NCBI GenBank assembly: GCA_020796225.1
Contig: CM036755.1
Span: 12,031,494-12,095,493 of the forward strand
Origin: Arion vulgaris
Taxonomy: Eukaryota; Mollusca; Gastropoda; Stylommatophora; Arionidae
Length of the DNA stretch: 64,000 bases
Direction: 5' to 3'
In this document: piece by piece, positions 13,590-24,499 of the stretch
Position numbering within the stretch: position 1 is the first letter of the stretch
How the letters are laid out: the number at the start of each line of letters is the position of its first letter
Translations under genes and position numbers: made by a program
Notes under the pieces: model-generated
The model's database searches: none
What the model was told of the DNA's origin: nothing
What the model saw: only the letters and a program-made list of their open reading frames with translations

Positions 13590-13879
13590 ATTCGATCAAG
13601 AAGAAAAAGCCGACCCAGAAAAGACGCTTACGCTAAACGTAATATAAGGACACCTAGTAATAGCAGCAGTAGCAGTAGCAGTAGTAGTAGTAGCAGCACC
13701 AACTTTACTACCACCCCTACAACAACTACCACTACAACAGCAACAACATCGTTTTTATTGCCTGTATCTCACGCGGTAACAGAATTAAGGGCAATGATTT
13801 CTGAACCAATCTCCCGATCTTCCAGAGCAGACCGTTGTCACAGAGTACAATTCAGTCGTCTACACAAGTGTAAACATAA
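13590..13879 (+). CDS. Candidate internal exon, Ser/Thr-rich
   Basis: A strong acceptor (pyrimidine run TTTTTCTTTCTTCCTACAG) precedes 13,590. The frame starting ATT CGA stays open for 96 codons and a GTAAGA donor begins at 13,880, two bases before the frame would stop. The peptide has a basic start (RSRRKSRPRK), a run of serines encoded by mixed AGC/AGT codons, a run of threonines, then a less biased tail (SHAVTELRAMISEPISRSS). I recognise no domain. The Ser/Thr stretch could be chance translation of a trinucleotide repeat. The exon would leave two bases over, and no partner exon in the window fits that phase. Confidence 0.35.
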
Positions 13880-13996
13880 GTAAGACTCATTTATTTGTCT
13901 TTCATTTATGTTAGATATATGTTGTCCTGGTAACGAGGAAGCCACTATTTATAATGTCATGTGTTCGATTCCAACTTGTACTTGTCGATGTATATT

Positions 13997-14243
13997 CTGA
14001 TGATAGAACAAATGATAGAACAAATGATAGGACAAATGATAGGACAAATGATAGAACAAATTATAGAACAAATGACAGGACAAATGATAGGACAAATGAT
14101 AGAACAAATGATAGCACAAATGATAGAACAAATGATAGAACAAATGATAGAACAAATGATAGGACAAATGATAGAACAAATGATAGGACAAATGATATGA
14201 CAAATGATAGGACAAATGATAGGACAAATGATAGGACAAATGG
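13997..14243. repeat. 12-bp minisatellite ACAAATGATAGA (about 20 copies)
   Basis: Units ACAAATGATAGA/G in tandem, open in several frames on both strands. The same string occurs once, unexpanded, in the Lin-A copies at about 14,349 and 42,840 (the codons for TTNDRRK), so the array may have come from there. Confidence 0.95.
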
Positions 14244-14254
14244 CGCTAATTGTA

Positions 14255-14700
14255 TAATGCAAACAAGTCACCATAAACACAAAAAAAGCAATGTTCAACA
14301 CAATCTTTCTCCCCACATTATGCTATCAGTGTCAAACCTGGACGCTGACAACAAATGATAGAAGAAAACTAGTCACGACAGAGATGAAGTGTCTATGCAG
14401 AATGCTGGGAGTAACAAGAAGAGACCGGTTTAGAAATGAAGACATCAGGAAAAAGTGGGTACAACATCAGTACTAGAATTCATCAAGAAACAACAAATTA
14501 AATGGTTCGGCCACATAAGCAGATTACCAACAGACAGTGCACCTCAAAGAGCTATGTTGCTCTGATACAATGGATATAAAGCAAAAGGCCGTCCAAGCAA
14601 AAAATGGACCCCAGAGATAACAGAGGCGACGAAAGACACTATTTATGTAGCGTACACAAAGGTCCGCTCTAGAAATATTTCCTTACCCTGACGCTGTCAG
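14255..14700 (+). pseudogene. Lin-A LINE C-terminal fragment
   Basis: The plus strand reads FNTIFLPTLCYQCQTWTLTT and continues through EMKCLCRMLGVTRRDR, then WFGHISRLPTDS and a GRPSKKW-like basic motif, ending RSRNISLP. This is the region after the reverse transcriptase domain seen in many RTE/Jockey-like LINEs. Frame changes and stops make it a pseudogene. It is an unexpanded reference for the array at 12.6 kb. Confidence 0.8.
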
Positions 14701-14803
14701 GTAGGTAAAACAGGAATGAAGACAAGAAAAAGACAAGAAAGATGTATATTTTTTCCGAGTGTTTTAATATGATCATCTTCCTTCCTATTATATATTGATC
14801 ACA

Positions 14804-14804
<1 letters not shown>

Positions 14805-14834
<30 letters not shown>

Positions 14835-15190
14835 CTAATTTAAAGGACCATCTCTATTGCGCTATAGTAAATAGTCATGTGTATTCGATTTCTTACCTGC
14901 ACAGAAAGATCTTAGCTGCAGTGAGTGGACACCTTTGCACCGGCTTGGATTCTCGATGTAATTTTGAAGATAGTTAATTTTTTTAGTGTGTTAGAAATGT
15001 TATTTGTTAACTTTTCTAATGAATTTTGCCGGAGCAGCGGCTTTGTGGGCTACTCTTGTAGGGTTTTCTTTTGCCGATGGCTCTTTTACTTGCTTAACGG
15101 GAACACGGGACCTATTCGCCCGTCTCCGGTTAACTAGGAACTCGATCTCACCTACTAGGATCAGCGATCTCTGAAAAAGTACATTGTTCA
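14805..15190 (-). mobile_element. Sin-1 SINE, 5' truncated, ATTG tail
   Basis: Reading the minus strand from 15,190 down, the order matches the full copies at 25.6 and 34.5 kb: the segment ending in GAACACGGGACC/CCCGTGTT, the AAAAGAGCC-CGGCA block, the GATGTAATTTTGAAGATAG block, and a (CAAT)n tail (here ATTGATTG at 14,806-14,832). The tRNA-like head is missing. Confidence 0.75.
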
Positions 15191-15199
15191 CGTTATGCC

Positions 15200-15462
15200 T
15201 ATCCATGGGATGATATCTCAGTGAGCTGTTTTCTCTGTGAGCTGAATTCTATCTGAGCTGTTTTCTATGTGAGCTATTTTCTCTGTGACATGTTTTCTAT
15301 GTGAGCTATTTTTTCTGTGAGCTATTTTTTCTGTGAGCTATTTTTTCTGTGAGCTATTTTCTATGTGAACTATTTTCTCTGTGAGATGTTTTCTATGCTA
15401 GATATTAAGATGATAGTTATGATGGCTATGATATCTCTTTGAGATGTTTTCTATGTGAGCTG
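15200..15462. repeat. 16-bp degenerate minisatellite
   Basis: About 14 units of TGTGAGCTATTTTCTC and variants (GAGCTGTTTTCTATG). One 30-bp interruption lies near 15,400. Confidence 0.85.
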
Positions 15463-16505
15463 TTGTGGGTTCAAGAGAGGGAAAAGATTACAAGGCGGGC
15501 AAGAGAAAGACTTTTAAGACAACCTCAATAACTCCTCAATAAAGTTGTTGACATAAACCCTAATACTTGAGACGCCGCTTCAACTCACGACCGTTCAACT
15601 TCACGACGCTCGACTTCTCGTACCGGAGCAGGGACTTCAGTCAGAACTGTCGCGACAGAAAAACAAAAGCAAGACCGTGTAGTAAACTCCCCAGCATGTC
15701 CACAATGTCCAAGAACATCACGAGCTTAAATAGGTCTCGACAGTCATCTACACACACGACACACACATTTCACTTCTAGTACCTACAATGGAGGAAGTGA
15801 GTGGTCATCATCACATGGATGGACAACAACAACAGTGACACTTAATAATTTGCTGTCATCAATTCCGAACAGAGGAGTTTCAGAGTTGTGTATCCTACTC
15901 GCTGACCAGAGATGGATGTCAATATTGGTAGTTCCCGAAAGAGAGCATACCAAATATACAAAATAGTTTGATTAATCAACATGGAACTGGAGTGTTGGGT
16001 CGCTGGGCGCTGCTGGATTTGTTGAAGCGGATTTCGGAGCACATATGAACATATCCAGAGTGCTATGACGATACGAGTATAATTGATAATTAATTGTCCT
16101 TTTAATCGCTACAACAAACAATTTTTAATAGTTGGTCATTACTTGTATTGTAGAGCAATTATCACTATCAAGTGTCCTGCCTGAATCCATTATCGATCTT
16201 CCGTGGGACTCGTTTCGTATTTGAAGAATGAACATTAGCTTTGACATTCCGGAGACGTAGAATATTTTGATTTAATAATCCTTTTTGGTCATTCTCGTCT
16301 GTTCTAAAAATCTCGAATCCCTACGATAATGCTTCCAATACTTTTCTTGGAAACATTTGAGAGGCGTGGCCTTAATCTGTCAATTTGTCTTGTCTCAAAT
16401 GTTTGTGTAATACGCGTTAGAATTGTTTGGGTGGGGTCTAATGGTTAAAGACAGCGTGAATTAACATATCATTGTTTCTCAGACGTATAAAACTGGTCCA
16501 ATCAA
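15463..16505. other. Low-repeat stretch, nothing assigned
   Basis: The part 15,463-15,780 has a purine-rich start and mixed sequence that could belong to an LTR element, but I see no matching second LTR, primer site or coding region. From 15,780 to 16,505 I see only short chance open frames. Confidence 0.35.
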
Positions 16506-16532
16506 CATACCAGAAACATACGTTAATGATAT

Positions 16533-16577
16533 GTTCACAGCAAGTTCACAGCAAGTTCACAGCAAGTTCACAGCAAG
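16533..16577. repeat. 12-bp direct repeats (4 copies)
   Basis: Tandem CACAGCAAGTTC units followed by CGTCGATATTTG. Confidence 0.8.
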
Positions 16578-16799
16578 TCGTCGATATTTGAGTCTCTTCC
16601 ATTTTCATAACCATTACTCTAACCTTTACGCTCAGTTTGAAGAATACCAGCAGATTGTCATCTTTCACCACAATTTCTTATCATGTAGTTGTTATAAAAA
16701 ACTTTCATCTACGCAACGTTACCAAAAAAACACACAAAAACAACACACACACACACTACCATGGAACGTAGGGAAATGTTTAACATGAAAAAAGGATGT

Positions 16800-17250
16800 G
16801 AAAATCTCTTACTTGATGTCCGGTGCCAAACTAATCTGTGAAAACAGTAATTTGTAAGCAAGGAAAATCGTTGAAATAAACCACGGGTAAATTAACTGCA
16901 AGGAAAGTAAACTGAATAATGAGGAAACTACGAGAAAATCCAGGCTTCGAGGCCAATAATTGTCGGTGTGCACATGGTGTGTCGGTGGGCACATGGTATG
17001 TCGGTGTGCACATGGTATGTCGGTGTGCACATGGTATGTCGGTGTGCACATGGTATGTCGGTGTGCACATGGTATGTCGGTGTGCACATGGTATGGGGTT
17101 CGACTACAGGAAGCCCTGATCCTTTACTTGGGCTCCAAATTAAAATTACCACTGAACCCAGAGTAAGTCTCCCCTGAATATTGAGGGGCACTGGGGATAA
17201 GAAAAGCAAGCCTCCATGCAAAAATCAGCAAGAGGTGCAAAATTATGCTC
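16800..17250 (+). mobile_element. Rep-B dispersed repeat carrying a 19-bp array
   Basis: Flanks align with the copy at 35,080-35,290. Shared blocks are CCAATAATTGTCGGTGTGCA (CCAACAATTCTCGGTGTGCA there), CCTGATCCTTTACTTGGG, AAATTA-ACC, TCTCCCCTGAAT and AAAGCAAGCCTCCATG. Between them this copy has a tandem array that the 35-kb copy lacks. The class is unknown and may be SINE-like. Confidence 0.75.
16966..17095. repeat. 19-bp minisatellite (7 copies) inside Rep-B
   Basis: Units of TATGTCGGTGTGCACATGG. The single-copy counterpart CTCGGTGTGCACACGGTAC sits at about 35,138-35,156. Open frames in all directions here are by-products. Confidence 0.95.
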
Positions 17251-17394
17251 CAGGACTACACCTAACTTCCTAACTTCCTAACGAAAACAAATTATTATAT
17301 AGTACATGTATATCATTGAAATTTCATACAATAATTTTAATATAGAAAATTTATTGCCTATGTTTATTATCTCTGAGTCCTGCGTGCCCAGGAA

Positions 17395-17641
17395 AAGCGG
17401 TTTTTAAGCCGAAGGATTGACTTCATTGCACCGAGACTTACCCCATATGACTCCGTCCCTCTCTGCAGAAATGGCACGACGCTCGCCGAGAGTATTGCAC
17501 AAAGCACGAACTCCGTCGCTCCTGCAACAATCCTAGTGGTATCTGGAAAAATGCACTCGTAAACAAAACTGCGCGGTCTAGACTCGAACTCACGACCTTC
17601 GACTCCCAAGACAAGGGTTTAACCACTTAACCACAGAGACA
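17395..17641 (-). mobile_element. Sin-6 tRNA-derived SINE
   Basis: On the minus strand the head reads GTGGTTAAGTGGTTAA (box A-like) followed about 35 bases later by GTGAGTTCGAGTCTAG (box B-like, consensus GGTTCGANTCC). A unique body follows, running to about 17,395. Only one copy lies in the window, so the end points are approximate. Confidence 0.65.
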
Positions 17642-17744
17642 TCTCAAGTGCCTGGGAAACCAAACAAGAGAGGATACGCGCACTCTGTTGACGGAAAGAA
17701 GTCAGAATAATATTGACTAGACATGAGAACCAACAGCATGTGCA

Positions 17745-18350
17745 GCTTTCTCTCTCGCTCTCGCGATCGTATATGTTCAGCTTTCTCTCTTCTCTCTCTT
17801 CATGATCGTATATGTCCAGCTTTCTTCTCTCTCTCTCGCGATCGTATATGTCCAGCTTTCTCCCCCTTTCGCGATCGTATATGTCCAGCTTTCTCTCTCT
17901 CTCTCGCGATCGTATATGTCCAGCTTTCTCTCTCTCTCTCTGTCACGATCGTATATGTCCAGCTTTCTCTCTCTCTCTCTCTCATGATCGTATATGTCCA
18001 GCTTTCTCTCTCTCTCTCATGATCGTATATGTTCAGCTTTCTCTCTCTCTCTCATGATCGTATATGTCCAGCTTTCTCTCTCTCTCTCACGATCGTATAT
18101 GTTCAGCTTTCTCTCTCTCTCTCTCGCGATCGTATATGTTCAGCTTTCTCTCTCTCTCTCTCTCGCGATCGTATATGTCCAGCTTTCTCTCTCTCTCTCT
18201 CTCTCTCGCGATCGTATATGTCCAGCTTTCTCTCTCTCTCTCTCGCGATCGTATATGTTCAGCTTTCTCTCTCTCTCTCTCTCTCGCGATCGTATATGTC
18301 CAGCTTTCTCTTTTCTCTCTCTCTGCGATCGTATATGTTCAGCTTTCTGA
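17745..18350. repeat. Compound array: GATCGTATATGT core plus variable CT run (about 18 copies)
   Basis: Each unit has GATCGTATATGTCCAGCTTT (or GTTCAGCTTT) followed by a (TC)n run of 4 to 9 repeats. The core is often preceded by CGC, giving the palindrome CGATCG. Unit length varies because of the CT run. Long open frames on both strands are artefacts. Confidence 0.95.
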
Positions 18351-18520
18351 TAACTGACATCCATCGTTAAGGTGCGGTAACTAAAGAAATGAGAGATGTC
18401 GATCAGAATATGTATACGGCAGTAATACAATAGCAAGAAAACAAATAAATAATTAAATATGTAAATTTTTATTTTACATTTTTAATTATTCATTATTGAT
18501 TGCTTTTGTAATACGGCATT

Positions 18521-19035
18521 CACTTGGTTCACTGCTAACAACAGATGGATATTGGATGAAAGAAATTAAAAGAAGAACAAACATGGCTTAAAAAAATAAA
18601 ACAACTGAAAACAGTATGGAACGGAACTGATAGGAAAACAAAGATCAGAATACTAAGAGCATGCATATTCCCAGTTGCAACGTATGGGTGTGAAGCATGG
18701 ACATTTAACAAGACAGTGGAAAAACATATATGTGCTTTTGAATATGAGTGTTACAGAAGAATTCTCCGTATATTCTGGACAAATAGATCTATCCAGAAAG
18801 AACTCAAAATCAAAGAAAACTGGATGGTGCTACAAATAAGATAGAGAAAATTGAGGTATTTTTGACATATAAAAAGAAACGAAGGGCTGGAGAAGACCAT
18901 CATGGAAGGAGGCATCCCGACAAAGAGGAGAAGATGGATTCCAGGATGTAAGTGATGGTATCAGAGAGAGAAATTCCGAAGGACTGTTGGGGTGGTAAAG
19001 TTCTGCTCAGGACAAGCTATTTGATGATGATGATG
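18521..19035 (+). pseudogene. Lin-B LINE, 5'-truncated insertion
   Basis: Closely matches the copy at 31.3-31.9 kb: NGTDRKTKIRILRACIFPV-like text, YGCEAWTFNKTVEK, a short deletion near the GRRRW region, then KFCSGQAI and a stop with a (GAT)n tail. The 11-bp repeats AATACGGCATT (18,510-18,520) and AATACGGAATT (19,036-19,046) flank it as an imperfect target-site duplication. Stops and deletions make it inactive. Confidence 0.85.
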
Positions 19036-19051
19036 AATACGGAATTACACA

Positions 19052-19670
19052 TGTTCTCGTCCATATTGTTCATCTCGTGACTAGTTTTCTTCTTACGTTT
19101 GATCTCAACCTCCAGGTTTGGAACTGATAGAATAATAATATCGGGAGAAGAAAGATTGTGTTGAACAGTGTTCTTTTTAGTGTTACAGGTGACATGTTTG
19201 CATTTGAAATTGATGCAATTTGTCCTAGTATTTCATTTGCTTTATTACATTTGTGTTGGATTTGTTGTATTCGTTGCATGTTAAATGGAGTCTGTTAATG
19301 TGTTGTTGTAGCTGTTCTTCTGTTGTTGATATGATTGCCAGATCCTCAGTAAAAAGAAATTCGTTTAAGTGTTCCCCAAGGTTGTTACCTTCGCTGGTGT
19401 TAGCTACTTTACAAATTCGATCGATAAATGCGACGAACAACATCAGTGATTGTACACCTCCTTGTCTTACACCTGACCATACTTGGAACTTTTCTGATAG
19501 ATCAGTGTTTGTTCTAACCGCACACTTGCTGTTTATATAGAGGCTCTTACATAGATTAGTACGGTAGTCATTAACTTCATAGATTGAGTCAACACGTTCC
19601 ACAAACAATATTCTACACATTTTCCTATCTTGACAATCAAGCGTTTCCTCCTGATACACAAACATGTCAG
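19052..19670 (-). pseudogene. Lin-A LINE reverse transcriptase fragment
   Basis: The minus strand reads a reverse transcriptase core: KFQVWSGVRQGG, SLMLFVAFIDRICK, then FTEDLAIIS where FADD is expected, followed by the KCNKANEILGQIAS segment and FQTW...RRKLVT. The first catalytic Asp of the FADD motif is Glu and the frame shifts after it, so it cannot be active. The element ends abruptly near 19,080 and the far end is undefined. Confidence 0.8.
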
Positions 19671-20590
19671 GTTATTATTAGATTCCACAAGTATTTCCAA
19701 TAACTACATGAGGACGAATATTTCGTGGCGACAGTTTCTGTTCTGTCAGAATCTCATTTATAGCATTGACCTGAAGTTCAAGATCCTAAGTTTACTAGTT
19801 CATTGAAGATGATGGAATATGAAAAGTAGAGCAAGATACTTTGTAACAGCATGCCATTCCGTGTTACTGGACGATGTTATCATTATCATTGTCTTGAAAG
19901 TTTGATTATTATACGTATTGCTATCTTTGAGCTTGGATTGACTAGCCATTTAGATATAATCGAACTAGGGAGATCCTTATTGGACAATACAAGAGGGCGG
20001 GGCTAACACGAAATTGATTGACATTGAGTGAATTGTTCTGAATTTTGTTCTAGCTAATCATTTATCAAGATCATTGTTGGCTTTGATAAAAACAAAAACA
20101 TGTGAAAGCAAATATCGATTTATTGAAAGTAGACCACATAATGATATAAATAATTGTGAACAATACGTAAAACAATGTTAAAATTAATTAATTTTGTTTG
20201 TTGCTGAGCATATGAGAAAGTTGTAAACATGTCTCGTTGAAGTTCCAAGTAACTGTTCATTTCAACAGCGATCAGTCTCTTGCTATTCGTTGTGAGTGGA
20301 CACACCCACTGATTGGACGGACAGCTTCGAACTGTCATTTTAAAAAGAGGGGTTGGGAAATCTGAATTGTTCTCCGTGTTCTTGTTTTTGCTCAGTTGTG
20401 TTCTCAAGTGCCAAAGAAAATGAACTGAAGTGGAAATATGAAGATGAAAGATGGACTAATGCGACAGATAAATGGAGGACAAAGTGATCTTAATTGAGAG
20501 AAGCATTACGCAAATAAGGGTCACAAGAAGGGTGGTAGGGCAGGGGTGTCAGCGTTATATAGCGCAGTTTAAAGGTTTCCTGAAATTAAG
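19671..20590. other. Unassigned sequence
   Basis: Mixed composition. The minus-strand open frame at 20,120-20,407 shows no recognisable motif. I see nothing supportable here. Confidence 0.3.
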
Positions 20591-20594
20591 GAGT

Positions 20595-20780
20595 GTGTTC
20601 GTGTATGGGCGTATCTGATGTGTATGTGTGTGCACATGATTGTTTGTGTCTGTGAGCTTGTGTAGTTGGGATTAGTTATATGTCACTATGTGTATGTATA
20701 GTTGTGGGTGTATATGATCATTATGTGTCTAAAAGTGAGTGTGCATGCGTATATGCGTGTGTGTATGTGCATACGTAGTG
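20595..20780. repeat. TG-rich degenerate microsatellite
   Basis: Runs of GTGTATGTG and GTGTGCA without a fixed period. Confidence 0.7.
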
Positions 20781-21015
20781 TAGCATATGTAGAGGTAGTG
20801 AGCTCTATCCCAACCCAAGTGTACCTAGTTCAAACTTCGCTGCAGGAAGTTTGGAAACAAAAATTGTTCGATGTGTATTTTTACAAAAGGTCAAATAGAC
20901 CTCACTGTTCAGAAAGCAATGACAAAGCAATGAACGTATAAGTGGTGCCTAGCAAATCGACTACTAGTTTACTGTGGTTGTTGGTGAGGTTCTATAAAGG
21001 ATATGCCATGGTTGT
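20775..21015 (+). mobile_element. Sin-2 tRNA-derived SINE
   Basis: The head contains TAGTTCAAACTTCG (box B-like). The body has TTCAGAAAGCAATGACA, GAACGTATAAGTGGTGCC, TTTACTGTGGTTG and AAGGATATGCCA. The same ordered blocks occur at 24.5-25.3, 37.9-38.2 and 51.9-52.1 kb. Confidence 0.8.
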
Positions 21016-21051
21016 TTCATTCATGTGCATACGTATATATATATATATGTA

Positions 21052-21165
21052 TTATGTTATGTTTTGCGATCGACGTGATGGCACATTGGGCATTCCCATT
21101 TGTGCTCTGTCCTCCGCTGCAGCAGACATCCCAAAGTCCATTTGCTCACCGTACCCATGAGAAGT
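21052..21165 (-). pseudogene. Lin-H LINE 3' end
   Basis: The minus strand reads NQLLMGTVSKWTLGCLLQRR then EHKWECPMCHHVDRK and ends with TAACA-type tail units. It matches the 3' ends at 45.4 and 50.7 kb. Only the last 35 or so codons are present. Confidence 0.8.
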
Positions 21166-21224
21166 TGATTAGTTTATACATATGTGCGTGTTAGTGTGTA
21201 TGTACGTGTGTCTGCACGTCGCCA

Positions 21225-21600
21225 TGTGTGCAAATAAATTCTGGTGTACGGAAAACTTCGACACTCAAACTTTTTCTGAACCTCTGACATGAGGTGACTG
21301 TGCGCCGGTTGGAAAATGGCACGTGTAAATTAAACGACGCATATTGTCGTGCGCACGTCCCGCAGACTTTGACAAAGTGTTGGCACGAGACAGGCCAGGA
21401 GTCACATTCTGAAATATGCAATGATGCATAACCCTGTCGACATTCATACTCTGCTTAGCAACGTCATGGGCGTCGTTGTTAGCCTTTTCATTATTCTATT
21501 TTTATTTTCATGCGTTTTTTACTTTTCTAATGACTTCACACATTGACATTATTTGTTCTTATCTGGTTTGTAAGTTACTAAAAGTGTCAAATATTCTCTC
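21225..21600. other. Unassigned sequence
   Basis: A 76-codon open frame on the minus strand (21,191-21,421) has several Cys residues (ECDSWPVSCQHF) but no family I recognise. Confidence 0.3.
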
Positions 21601-21611
21601 TTGTTTTTGTG

Positions 21612-22115
21612 AGTTACTACTTCTTCTTCTTTTGTGGTTACACCGCCACGGTGTTCTTGCCTAGTCTTGTGGTTTTCTGTTTTTGTCTTGCGCTGTTCAA
21701 ATGGCTTGGGTGATTGTTATTTTTGCTTTGACAGGATTCTGCTATGTCATCTAACCATCTTTTTCATGGTCTTACTCTCGCCTTCTTTCATGATGTTCTG
21801 TTGTAGAAGACTCTGTATACTGTGGAGTTTGGATGCATTCTTATTAAGTGGTCAAACCACTTCATTCTTTGTTTCTCAACTCAATTCAAGCAAGGTTCTG
21901 TGCCAATTTTCTTTCTTATGCTGATGTTGGTGACTCTGTCTTTTCTGATGTTGTTGGTAACTTTTCGCAGGCAGCACATTTCACGTTTTTTAAACTTATT
22001 TTTAGTGACTGTGTTTTGCTCATTGTCCATGTTTGGCTCTGGTAACACAAAGTAGGCATGAAAATGTTGTTGATTATCTGTTGTTTAGCTGTCAGTGAAA
22101 TTTGTGGGTGCCAAT
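21612..22115 (-). pseudogene. Lin-A LINE C-terminal fragment with AAG tail
   Basis: The minus strand reads VYRVFYNRTS, KARVRP-KRWLDDIAESCQ and other text matching the copy at 44.2-44.7 kb, and ends in a short (AAG)n tail (TTCTTCTTCTTTT at 21,619-21,632). The segment ATGATGTTCTGTTGTAGAAG (21,791-21,810) is the closest unexpanded relative of the 43-bp satellite. Confidence 0.8.
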
Positions 22116-22222
22116 GGGACTAGCTGGTAGGTTACTAAAGTGTCCATTACTTAGTGTTATTTTGTGAGTTACTAAAAGTGTCCGTTACTTACTGTTATTT
22201 TGTGAGTTACTAAAAGTGTCAA
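22116..22222. repeat. 38-bp tandem repeat (3 copies)
   Basis: Units contain GTTACTAAAAGTGTCC and TTACTTACTGTTATTTTGTG. Confidence 0.85.
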
Positions 22223-22230
22223 TCAATCAC

Positions 22231-22490
22231 TGCCCGTCTGTGTGGTGTCAGGGCGCCCATGGGAAGCGAAGAATAGTACCACTGCGACCTACAAGGCATG
22301 TCGTAAGAGGCGACTGATGAAGGGATCTAGGGAAGCTACTCTAGTAAATAAAAAGCGTCGTAGAAATTGGATATGTTGGCCTACTTGTAGGCTCATAACT
22401 GGCACAACGTACAAACGCTCTTAGGCTCAGATCACATACATATCACACATATTGATTAACAAGTGGTCGATGTGGATCGTTCGAAGAAGT
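22231..22490 (+). mobile_element. Sin-3 SINE-like repeat
   Basis: The core is GGCATGTCGTAAGAGGCGAC, preceded by AATAGTACCACTGCGACCTA and followed by GGGAAGCTACTCTAGTAAAT and CATAACTGGCACAACGTAC. It matches 38.4-38.7 kb and the interrupted minus-strand copy at 31.1-32.05 kb. The tandem array at 22.5 kb begins at its 3' end. Confidence 0.8.
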
Positions 22491-22502
22491 AGTATCACTA
22501 CC

Positions 22503-24483
22503 TTTAAGTTATTTCAAGTGTTGATTTATCTATTGATGTTTCAGTTATTTCAAGTGTTGATTTATCTATTGATGTTTCAGTTATTTCAAGTGTTGATTTA
22601 TCTATTGATGTTTCAGTTATTTCAAGTGTTGATTTATCTATTGATGTTTCAGTTATTTCAAGTGTTGATTTATCTATTGATGTTTCAGTTACTGACTCAC
22701 ATTTCAAGTGTTCATTTATCTATTGATGTTTCAGTTATTTCAAGTGTTGATTTATCTATTGATGTTTCAGTTACTGACTCACATTTCAAGTGTTCATTTA
22801 TCTATTGATGTTTCAGTTATTTCAAGTGTTGATTTATCTATTGATGTTTCAGTTATTTCAAGTGTTGATTTATCTATTGATGTTTCAGTTATTTCAAGTG
22901 TTGATTTATCTATTGATGTTTCAGTTACTGACTCACATTTCAAGTGTTCATTTATCTATTGATGTTTCAGTTATTTCAAGTGTTGATTTATCTATTGATG
23001 TTTCAGTTACTGACTCACATTTCAAGTGTTCATTTATCTATTGATGTTTCAGTTATTTCAAGTGTTGATTTATCTATTGATGTTTCAGTTATTTCAAGTG
23101 TTGATTTATCTATTGATGTTTCAGTTATTTCAAGTGTTCATTTATCTATTGATGTTTCAGTTATTTCAAGTGTTCATTTATCTATTGATGTTTCAGTTAT
23201 TTCAAGTGTTCATTTATCTATTGATGTTCCAGTTATTTCAAGTGTCCATTTATCTATTGATGTTTCAGTTATTTCAAGTGTCCATTTATCTATTGATGTT
23301 TCAGTTATTTCAAGTGTTCATTTATCTATTGGTGTTTCAGTTACTGACTCACATTTCTTTGTTATTTAAGTTATTTCAAGTGTTCATTTATCTATTGATG
23401 TTTCAGTTACTGACTCACATTTCTTTGTTATTTAAGTTATTTCAAGTGTTCATTTATCTATTGATGTTTCAGTTACTAACTCACATTCCTTTGTTATTTA
23501 AGTTATTTCAAGTGTTCATTTATCTATTGATGTTTCAGTTACTGACTCACATTTCTTTGTTATTTAAGTTATTTCAAGTGTTCATTTATCTATTGATGTT
23601 TCAGTTACTGACTCACATTTCTTTGCTATTTAAGTTATTTCAAGTGTTGATTTATCTATTGATGTTTCAGTTACTGACTCACATTTCAAGTGTTCATTTA
23701 TCTATTGATGTTTCAGTTATTTCAAGTGTTGATTTATCTATTGATGTTTCGTTATGCATTTCGTGTCATTTTCTATTGATGTTTCAGTTATGTTGATTTA
23801 TCTATTGATGTTTCAGTTATTTCAAGTGTTGATTTATCTATTGATGTTTCAGTTATTTCAAGTGTTCATTTATCTATTGATGTTTCAGTTATTTCAAGTG
23901 TTCATTTATCTATTGATGTTTCAGTTATTTCAAGTGTTCATTTATCTATTGATGTTCCAGTTATTTCAAGTGTCCATTTATCTATTGATGTTTCAGTTAT
24001 TTCAAGTGTCCATTTATCTATTGATGTTTCAGTTATGTTATTTATTCATTGTCAGACTGACTCATTTTCTTTGATTTTAGTTATTTCAAGTGTTCATTTA
24101 TCTATTGATGTTTCAGTTACTGACTCACATTTCTTTGTTATTTAAGTTATTTCAAGTGTTCATTTATCTATTGATGTTTCAGTTACTGACTCACATTCCT
24201 TTGTTATTTAAGTTATTTCAAGTGTTCATTTATCTATTGATGTTTCAGTTACTGACTCACATTTCTTTGTTATTTAAGTTATTTCAAGTGTTCATTTATC
24301 TATTGATGTTTCAGTTACTGACTCACATTTCTTTGCTATTTAAGTTATTTCAAGTGTTGATTTATCTATTGATGTTTCAGTTACTGACTCACATTTCTTT
24401 GCTATTTAAGTTATTTCAAGTGTCCATTTATCTATTGATATTTCAGTTACTGACTCACATTTCTTTGCTATTTAAGTTATTTA
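22503..24483. repeat. 36-bp array with higher-order structure
   Basis: The basic unit is 36 bp (TTATTTCAAGTGTTGATTTA then TCTATTGATGTTTCAG). A 46-bp form adds ACTGACTCACATTTCAAG, and a 66-bp form adds ACTGACTCACATTTCTTTG plus TTATTTAAG. Blocks of the same unit types recur at about 23.1-23.7 and 23.8-24.5 kb in the same order. Since 36 is a multiple of 3, a frame of 256 codons stays open, but it is only repeat translation. Confidence 0.97.
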
Positions 24484-24499
24484 TTGACTAAAATGTGGT

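Noticed and set aside
15463..15780. Solo LTR of a Gypsy-like element
   Set aside because: The sequence has an LTR-like feel, but no second copy, clear TG..CA ends or target duplication could be found.
22503..24483. Repeat protein gene (VISSVDLSIDVS repeats)
   Set aside because: A secreted repeat protein was considered, but several frames are open, 46- and 66-bp units break the frame, and there is no flanking coding sequence.
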